Virus record (IMG/VR): IMGVR_UViG_3300027506_000012
Coordinates: 1-32,744 of that record
Strand: one strand, 5' to 3'
DNA: 32,744 nt
Source of the DNA: a virus
Shown: positions 24,115 to 29,824 of the stretch, piece after piece
How positions within the stretch are numbered: position 1 is the first letter of the stretch
Layout: every line of letters begins with the position of its first letter
Position numbers and translations under genes: made by a program
Notes under the pieces: model-generated
What the model was told of the DNA's origin: nothing
What the model saw: the letters and a program-made list of their open reading frames with translations, nothing else
The model's database searches: none

Positions 24115-25032
24115 ATGGCAGATAATAAGTGGACTAGGCCTGCAAATCCGCCTCCTCCTTTATTTTTAGGTCAGAAGGAGAGGAACTTAGTAAAGCAGGT
24201 CAACGACGAGCTGCTGGAAAGAGTAATCGGCCAGCAGATTCTATATCTTCCTGTTTCGATGGAATACTCTAACTTTCACCCTCTATATGGAGAGGCTATT
24301 GAAAAATGTTTCTTGCCTCCCATTCGGGCATATGTGCTCGTGGATTTTGAAGCTATCGAGACAACAACAGAGAACTTTGGTCTAGATAAAATGCACACCA
24401 TAAACGTAAAGTTTCATGAAAGAAGGTTGCATGAAGATCAAGATACCTATATCCGGGAAGGGGATTATATCCAATATGGTCACTCATTTTATGAAATTGT
24501 AACCCTCACGGAAGACAGACCTTTGTTTGGACAAGTAGATCATCTTTTTCAAATTATAGCTAAGTGTGTGAGGACAAGAAAGGGACTACTGGACTTTGAG
24601 GTTCTGGACACTCGCATACAAGATGCCGCCATCGCTAACGCAGAAATTACAGGAACAGTAGCTGCAGAGGCTTCTGGAGAAAGTTCTAGCAGCGAATCCG
24701 AAGATGAAGCTGTCGCTCCTTATACTACAGCGGCCAAGATTGTCCACGGCGCAGAGGATTCTGAATCGTCAACTGCGGGAATCTTATCAGGAACAATTTC
24801 TCCCGGCACTAGTGTCAATGACTTCTTTTCTATTCCAGAGGGCCAAGTCCTTGATCCAGATACGATAATGGTGTTCTTAAACGGTATTTTACAACTACTT
24901 ACTAGTGTAGAGGCTTCTGGAGATTTTTATATCAACGAAAGCAATCAGATAATAACTAATTATGAGCTGGAACCCGGAGACAGCCTAATCGTCGTCTTTT
25001 TATCCGCCATTACTTCTTATTTCGGAGGCTAA
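24115..25032 (+). CDS. Virion structural protein, neck/head-closure candidate with C-terminal extension
   Basis: This 305-residue protein starts 1 nt after the previous stop. The N-terminal two thirds (KERNLVKQVNDELLERVIGQ, LYLPVSMEYSNFHPLYGEA, DYIQYGHSFYEIVTLTED) look like a T4 gp14-type neck or head-closure protein. After a Ser/Glu/Ala-rich linker (about 182-206), a small beta domain follows, with DPDTIMVFLNGILQLL and LEPGDSLIVVFLSAI. The GGAGG at its 3' end (25024-25028) serves as the ribosome site of the next gene, yeaH, so the stress trio is joined to the neck genes. Confidence 0.68.
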   Translation: MADNKWTRPANPPPPLFLGQKERNLVKQVNDELLERVIGQQILYLPVSMEYSNFHPLYGEAIEKCFLPPIRAYVLVDFEAIETTTENFGLDKMHTINVKFHERRLHEDQDTYIREGDYIQYGHSFYEIVTLTEDRPLFGQVDHLFQIIAKCVRTRKGLLDFEVLDTRIQDAAIANAEITGTVAAEASGESSSSESEDEAVAPYTTAAKIVHGAEDSESSTAGILSGTISPGTSVNDFFSIPEGQVLDPDTIMVFLNGILQLLTSVEASGDFYINESNQIITNYELEPGDSLIVVFLSAITSYFGG

Positions 25033-25033
25033 T

Positions 25034-26242
25034 TTGAGTATTTTTAGAGAACATAAATCGCATGCAGACCGATCTGCTGCGGACAGAAAAAGACACAAAG
25101 AAAAAATTGATAAAGCCATCAAGGAAGGCATAAGAGATGTCATCGCAGATGAGTCAATAATCGGCCAAGATGGTAAGAAGAAGATAAAGATACCCGTCAA
25201 GGGAATCAAAGAATATCACTTTGTTTATGGTGAAAATGAAAAAAACCAGAAAACAGGTTCCGCCGGCGACAAAAAGATCAAAAGAGGACAAGTCTTGAGA
25301 AAAGGGGCCAAGAAGCAGAAAGCTGCAGGAAAAAAAGGCTCTGATAAGGCGGGCGAAGAGTATTACGATGTGGAAGTCACCCTAGATGAATTAGCGGAAT
25401 ATTTATTCCAAGACCTAGAGCTTCCAGACTTAGAAAAGAAGAGATTTAGGCTTATTAAATCCCACAAACCCAAAAGAAGCGGATTTAGAAAAAAGGGAAT
25501 GAGATCTCGATTAGCCAAAAAAGAGACAATCAAAAGAAAGATAAGAAGAAAGAAGATGGCCATCGCCTCTGGCGCGTTTGATCCCGAGTCTGGAGAGAGA
25601 TTTCCTTTTCACCAAGACGACTTAAAATATAAGCACACAAAGCTTAAACCTCAAGAGAATAACTCTGCGGTCATCTTTTTTGTTATGGATGTATCAGGCT
25701 CAATGGGAAAAGAAAAGAAGTACATGGCCCGCAGCTTCTATTTCCTTTTGTATCAGTTTTTAAGATATAAATACGACAATGTAGAAGTGGTATTTATTTC
25801 CCATTCGACTGAGGCGAAGGAAGTGAGTGAGGATGACTTCTTCAAGAGGGGCACCATGGGAGGGACAGTCATGTCCTCTGCACTACAACTCACTAAGGAT
25901 ATCATAACCAAGAGATATCACCCTTCTAGTTGGAATATATATACTTTTTACTCCGGAGACGGCGAAAACTGGTCTTTCGACGACGAAAAGACTGTCAACC
26001 TCTTCAGAGAGCTGAAAGAACTCAGCCAGATGATGTGTTATGCTGAAATAGATCCGCAATCGTTCCCCGAACAGGGAGCCTATGGTATCTTAAACAAATC
26101 ATTTAGTTATAATCAGAGCGAAGCAACCAATTTGTGGAAAAAGCTGAGTCCAATTATCGATGAAGGCTTCAAGAGGCTTAGGATAACAAAACCAGCCCAT
26201 ATTTGGCCTTCTTTTAAACTACTGTTCGGAGGAAAGTCATGA
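25034..26242 (+). CDS. yeaH: YeaH/YhbH family protein (DUF444) with VWA-like domain
   Basis: This 402-residue protein starts at TTG 25034, set by GGAGG 25024-25028 inside the preceding gene. The N-terminal half is very basic and Lys-rich, with REHKSHADRSAADRKRHKEK, the typical opening of this family. The C-terminal half is a von Willebrand A-like domain with an intact metal site D219-x-S221-x-S223 (MDVSGSMG) and GTMGGTVMSSAL. Bacterial YeaH is about 427 residues and is encoded with the PrkA/YeaG kinase, as here. It is linked to starvation and stationary-phase responses; its biochemical role is not settled. It overlaps spoVR by 4 nt (ATGA). Confidence 0.92.
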   Translation: MSIFREHKSHADRSAADRKRHKEKIDKAIKEGIRDVIADESIIGQDGKKKIKIPVKGIKEYHFVYGENEKNQKTGSAGDKKIKRGQVLRKGAKKQKAAGKKGSDKAGEEYYDVEVTLDELAEYLFQDLELPDLEKKRFRLIKSHKPKRSGFRKKGMRSRLAKKETIKRKIRRKKMAIASGAFDPESGERFPFHQDDLKYKHTKLKPQENNSAVIFFVMDVSGSMGKEKKYMARSFYFLLYQFLRYKYDNVEVVFISHSTEAKEVSEDDFFKRGTMGGTVMSSALQLTKDIITKRYHPSSWNIYTFYSGDGENWSFDDEKTVNLFRELKELSQMMCYAEIDPQSFPEQGAYGILNKSFSYNQSEATNLWKKLSPIIDEGFKRLRITKPAHIWPSFKLLFGGKS

Positions 26243-27540
26243 AAGATTGGTCAATTAAAGAACTGCAGGATTGGGATGATGAGATCTGCAAGATTGCCAA
26301 AGAAAAATACAATTTAGATTGGTTCCCTATCGAGTACGAGATTTTGAATTATCGCGAAATGATCGGAGCCATGGCTTATACTGGGCTCCCTACCCACTAC
26401 CGGCACTGGTCTTTTGGCAAGTCTTTCGAAAGGACTATCACTAGATATAACCTCGGCATGGAGGGCCTCCCCTATGAGATGATTATTAATTCTAACCCAT
26501 CGATTGCATACTTAATGTTAGAAAATCCTATGAGTACCCACCTGCTAACGATGGCCCACTGTGTTGGTCACTCTGACTTCTTCAAAAACAACAGGATGTT
26601 CACTTATACAGATCCAGATAACGTTATATCTCGCTTTAAGTCAGCCGGCAAACGTGTTCAGCAATATATTGAGAACCCGAGTATCGGGATTGATAAGGTG
26701 GAGCGCATCTTGGATGCGTGCCATGCAGTTCAGTACCAAATTCCTCGTACACCCGGAATTAAAAGGCTTAGCCAAGATGAGGCTAGAAGAGACTTATTTA
26801 AGAAAACTCAAGGTAAATTAGATTTATCAGTAGGTTTGGTGCAGAAAGACTACAATCTGTTGGGATTTATTCGAGAGAATGCTCGTAACTTAGAAGATTG
26901 GCAAAAGGATCTTATTGAGATGGTGGAGAGAAGATCGAAGTATTTTGTCCCCCAAGCCCAGACTAAAATCATGAACGAGGGGTGGGCAGTTCTTATACAC
27001 GAGAAAATTATGTATGATTTGGGTTTGCCTGACAAATATCATTTAGCATTTTTAAAGACACACAATCAGGTGGTCAGGCCTATCGTGGGAAGGGTAAATC
27101 CTTACCATTTAGGATATACCCTGTTCAAGAAAATTGAGAAAGAACACGGATTTGAAGAGTGTTTGCTTGTTAGGGAGACACACGACGATGAATCTTTTAT
27201 TCGTAAATATTTAGACGAAAAAGTCTGCGAGGAACTCAATTTATTTAATTATTCTATGGATAAGCACAGTGGAAATTACTCAATTAAGGAAATTTCTGAT
27301 AAAGAAGGGTGGAAAAGCGTCCGCGACGGTCTAATTAGTAATATAGGACTAAATGGAGTTCCGGTTGTTCATGTTGAAGATTATGAAAAGAAGACAAATA
27401 CGCTTTTTATTAAACACGAGCATGATGGACGAGATTTGGAGCTATCACACGCAAACAAAGTTTATGACCACATTTGCTATTTGTGGAACGATAACGTAGA
27501 ATTTATAACGCTCATTGAGGATGAGCTATGGGAATTTTAA
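26239..27540 (+). CDS. spoVR: SpoVR family protein (YcgB-like)
   Basis: This 433-residue protein overlaps yeaH by 4 nt (ATGA). It has family signatures: LDWFPIEYEILNYREMI, P51THYRHWSFGK61, YEMIINSNPSIAYLML, H107CVGHSDFFKNN and KIMNEGWAVLIHEKIM, HDDESFIRKYLD. SpoVR/YcgB proteins are cytosolic; in Bacillus they affect spore cortex formation, and in proteobacteria they are co-conserved with PrkA and YeaH. The activity is not established. E. coli YcgB is about 510 and B. subtilis SpoVR about 468 residues, so the phage copy is somewhat short. The conserved core appears intact. Confidence 0.93.
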   Translation: MKDWSIKELQDWDDEICKIAKEKYNLDWFPIEYEILNYREMIGAMAYTGLPTHYRHWSFGKSFERTITRYNLGMEGLPYEMIINSNPSIAYLMLENPMSTHLLTMAHCVGHSDFFKNNRMFTYTDPDNVISRFKSAGKRVQQYIENPSIGIDKVERILDACHAVQYQIPRTPGIKRLSQDEARRDLFKKTQGKLDLSVGLVQKDYNLLGFIRENARNLEDWQKDLIEMVERRSKYFVPQAQTKIMNEGWAVLIHEKIMYDLGLPDKYHLAFLKTHNQVVRPIVGRVNPYHLGYTLFKKIEKEHGFEECLLVRETHDDESFIRKYLDEKVCEELNLFNYSMDKHSGNYSIKEISDKEGWKSVRDGLISNIGLNGVPVVHVEDYEKKTNTLFIKHEHDGRDLELSHANKVYDHICYLWNDNVEFITLIEDELWEF

Positions 27541-27541
27541 A

Positions 27542-29482
27542 ATGAGTAAATCAAAAACTAATAAATTTTTAGAAATTGCTGAAAAGCACAAGAAAGGAAG
27601 TAAGAGGGAAAAGTTTTCTGGAGTATTCTCTGATTATCTAGCGATGGTCGAAGAGGATAAGAAGATTACTATGCTAGCCCACAAGAGATTGTATACAACA
27701 ATTACCGGAGAAGGAATCACCAGAATGTCTGAAGAGGATTCTAGATGTTCTAATCTATTTGGCGGCGAAGCCCTCAAAACTTATGATTATTTTCAGAGCA
27801 AATTCTTTGGAATGGAGAGATCCTTAGCCAAAATCATGAGATACTTGCACTCCGCATCCATGAAAGGTGAAGAAAGCAAGCAAGTCTTGTTATTATTGGG
27901 GCCGGTTGGAGCCGGCAAATCTGCCCTCGTGGAACATATTAAAAGAGCACTGGAAAACAGTGGTGCTTTGTACGCTCTTGACGGATGTCCAATTAATGAA
28001 GAGCCTCTACACTTAGTTCCCAGAAGCTTGCGTGATAAATTTCAAGAATTGTATGGAATGAAGATCGAAGGTGATCTTTGTCCAGTATGTCGTCACAGGC
28101 TATTAGAAGAATTCGGAGGAGATTATATGAACTTCCCAGTCTCCGAAAAGAGTTTCTCCATTCGTGGCCGAAGAGGTATCGGAGTTGTTCCTCCCATGGA
28201 TGCGAACACACAGGATACAAGCATCCTAGTAGGGTCAGAGGACATTTCAAAATTAGACCTCTATCCGGAAGACGATCCTCGTGCCCTAAGCCTAAATGGG
28301 GCCTTCAACGTAGGAAATCGTGGAATTGTTGAGTTTGTTGAGGTTTTCAAGAACGAAATTGAATTCTTACACACAATGATTACCGCAACACAAGAAAAAG
28401 CAGTCCCATCGCCCGGTAAAGGTGCCATGATTTACTTTGACGGTGTTATCCTCGCACACTGTAACGAAGCTGAGTGGATTAAATTTAAATCAGAGAACAC
28501 CAATGAGGCGATTCTTGACAGGATTGTAAGAGTTAATGTTCCTTACTGCTTGGAAGTTAGTGAAGAACAGAAGATTTATCAGAAGATGCTCGATGAGTCC
28601 GACTTTGATGCGCATATTGCACCGCACACACTTGAAGTAGCAGCGATGTTCTCTGTCTTGACAAGGCTCAAAGCTTCCAACAAGGTCGACCCAATGACTA
28701 AAATGAAGATTTATGACGGACAAGAAGTGGTGGAAAAAGGATATATTAAGAAAATTGATATTGATGATCTACGTGAAGAAGTCCGCGACGAGGGTATGAC
28801 AGGGATCTCAACAAGGTTCATTATGAAGTCAATTGACGCTGCGGTAGCCGATTCTGACAATAATATGGTGACTCCCATCTCCATTAGAGACGCACTTGTC
28901 AAGCAAGTGAAGGAGCAGGTTGTCGTCGAGGACCTAAGAGAGAAATATTTATCCTTCCTGCAGAAAGAGCTGCATGATGAATACCTAAGCATGCTAGAAA
29001 CGGAAATTACTAAAGCCTTTGTATCGGCTTACCAAGAGCAGGCAGAATCGCTGTTTAATAACTATCTTGACCATGCGGAAGCATATGTCAATGGATCAAA
29101 AGTCAAGGATAAGATAACAAACGAAGAGATGCAAGCAGATGAAGAGTTCCTATGTTCCATTGAAGAGCAAATTGGCATAGTTGGATCATCCCGTGAGAAT
29201 TTCAGAGCAGACATCACAGCTTACATGTTTGCAAAGCTTAGAAAAGGCGAGCAGATTGACTGGACATCATACGGGCCACTCAAAGAAGCTATAGAGAACA
29301 AATTGTTAACTTCAGTTCGTGACATTTCCAGAATTGTAACAAAATCGAAGTCTAGAGATAAGAAACAGCAAGGTAAATACAACGAGATGATCAAAACCTT
29401 GATGGATGAATACGGATATAATGAAGCTTCGGCTACAGAAGTTATCAAGTACGCTTCCAACAATCTCTGGAGAGATAGCTAA
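27542..29482 (+). CDS. prkA: PrkA/YeaG-type serine protein kinase with AAA-like domain
   Basis: ATG 27542 gives 646 residues, essentially the length of E. coli YeaG (644). In-frame codons back to 27515 lie inside spoVR and are rejected. An AAA-type ATPase domain has Walker A G120PVGAGKS127, then NEEPLHLVPRSLRDKF, C180-P-V-C183, NRGIVEFVEVFKNEIEF and NEAILDRIVRVNVPYCLEVSEEQ. The C-terminal part corresponds to the PrkA kinase-like domain. In bacteria PrkA autophosphorylates and, with YeaH, is induced under nutrient stress. It begins 1 nt after spoVR and is the last gene before a strong terminator. There is no sign of decay. Confidence 0.94.
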   Translation: MSKSKTNKFLEIAEKHKKGSKREKFSGVFSDYLAMVEEDKKITMLAHKRLYTTITGEGITRMSEEDSRCSNLFGGEALKTYDYFQSKFFGMERSLAKIMRYLHSASMKGEESKQVLLLLGPVGAGKSALVEHIKRALENSGALYALDGCPINEEPLHLVPRSLRDKFQELYGMKIEGDLCPVCRHRLLEEFGGDYMNFPVSEKSFSIRGRRGIGVVPPMDANTQDTSILVGSEDISKLDLYPEDDPRALSLNGAFNVGNRGIVEFVEVFKNEIEFLHTMITATQEKAVPSPGKGAMIYFDGVILAHCNEAEWIKFKSENTNEAILDRIVRVNVPYCLEVSEEQKIYQKMLDESDFDAHIAPHTLEVAAMFSVLTRLKASNKVDPMTKMKIYDGQEVVEKGYIKKIDIDDLREEVRDEGMTGISTRFIMKSIDAAVADSDNNMVTPISIRDALVKQVKEQVVVEDLREKYLSFLQKELHDEYLSMLETEITKAFVSAYQEQAESLFNNYLDHAEAYVNGSKVKDKITNEEMQADEEFLCSIEEQIGIVGSSRENFRADITAYMFAKLRKGEQIDWTSYGPLKEAIENKLLTSVRDISRIVTKSKSRDKKQQGKYNEMIKTLMDEYGYNEASATEVIKYASNNLWRDS

Positions 29483-29518
29483 GCTCAGATATTTTTCAAA
29501 AATAAACGTTTTAAATAA

Positions 29519-29554
29519 AGTCTTGTAAGGAAACTTACAAGGCTATTTTTTTTT
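29519..29554 (+). terminator. Strong rho-independent terminator after prkA
   Basis: An 11-bp stem (AGTCTTGTAAG paired with CTTACAAGGCT, one G-U pair) closes a GAAA tetraloop (29530-29533). After one A comes a run of nine T (29546-29554). It is 36 nt after the prkA stop and ends the long transcript of the neck and stress-trio genes. Confidence 0.93.
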
Positions 29555-29782
29555 GTCAAATTGGTAATCTTTTTTGGCTTTTGGAGAGTGGGTGGTATAT
29601 CTAGGGCGAACAAGTCTACCCGTAGACTCTGTTCATGTTTTTTTGAAAATTTCGGTTTTCTTAAAAGGGGTTTTTTAATGGTTTTTTTACCTAACGGTAG
29701 GCAATTAAAATTAAGTTTAGAAAACCCTAAAAAAATAATATTTTCTATTATTTCTATTAACAATTATAAAGGAGAAATCAAT
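29555..29782 (+). other. Non-coding gap between the PrkA terminator and the fibre leader
   Basis: This is the only long stretch without a convincing gene. It contains the inverted repeat at 29608-29634, a T-rich stretch, a short CCTA-ACGG-TAGG palindrome near 29690, and a very AT-rich leader (29735-29770) before the fibre gene. An in-frame 48-codon frame from ATG 29678 ends at 29824; its composition is Lys/Leu/Ile-rich and not convincing. A promoter for the fibre gene is expected here, but no clear match to the AACTATTTAT motif is present. Confidence 0.6.
29608..29634. repeat. Inverted repeat GAACA-AGTCTAC-CC-GTAGACT-C-TGTTC
   Basis: The left arm GAACAAGTCTAC and the right arm GTAGACTCTGTTC are complementary over 12 pairs with one bulged base and a 2-nt centre (CC). 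CATGTTTTTTT follows, so it could act as a second terminator. It could instead be a DNA-binding palindrome between the stress trio and the fibre gene. Perfect pairing of 7 bp at the core makes chance unlikely. Confidence 0.55.
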
Positions 29783-29824
29783 ATGAAATTAAATAATAAT
29801 AAGGAGGATCTAACATGTCTTTAA
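29783..29824 (+). CDS. Possible 13-codon leader peptide overlapping the fibre start
   Basis: ATG 29783 has a good site (AAAGGAG, with GGAG 29771-29774, 8 nt spacing) and opens MKLNNNKEDLTCL, ending at TAA 29822-29824. This overlaps the start of the fibre gene at ATG 29815 by 10 nt in another frame. The fibre's own AGGAGG (29802-29807) is inside it. Such an arrangement could couple translation of the fibre to the leader. It could equally be a chance ATG. Confidence 0.3.
   Translation: MKLNNNKEDLTCL

Noticed and set aside
25034-29482. Host contamination or a chimeric assembly as the source of the YeaH-SpoVR-PrkA trio
   Set aside because: Phage structural genes flank both sides on the same strand, the trio overlaps by 1-4 nt in phage style, and the ribosome site of yeaH is inside the neck gene. 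Reads would still be the final proof.
29485-29763. Minus-strand frame of 92 codons in the gap after prkA
   Set aside because: It runs through the strong terminator hairpin and its T-run, and its Lys/Leu/Phe-rich composition reflects AT-rich sequence. No ribosome site.
29678-29824. Plus-strand frame of 48 codons from ATG 29678 (AGGGG upstream)
   Set aside because: Composition (Lys, Leu, Ile, Asn) follows the AT-rich leader and the frame runs through the fibre gene's ribosome site. Only its last 13 codons have a convincing start, reported separately.
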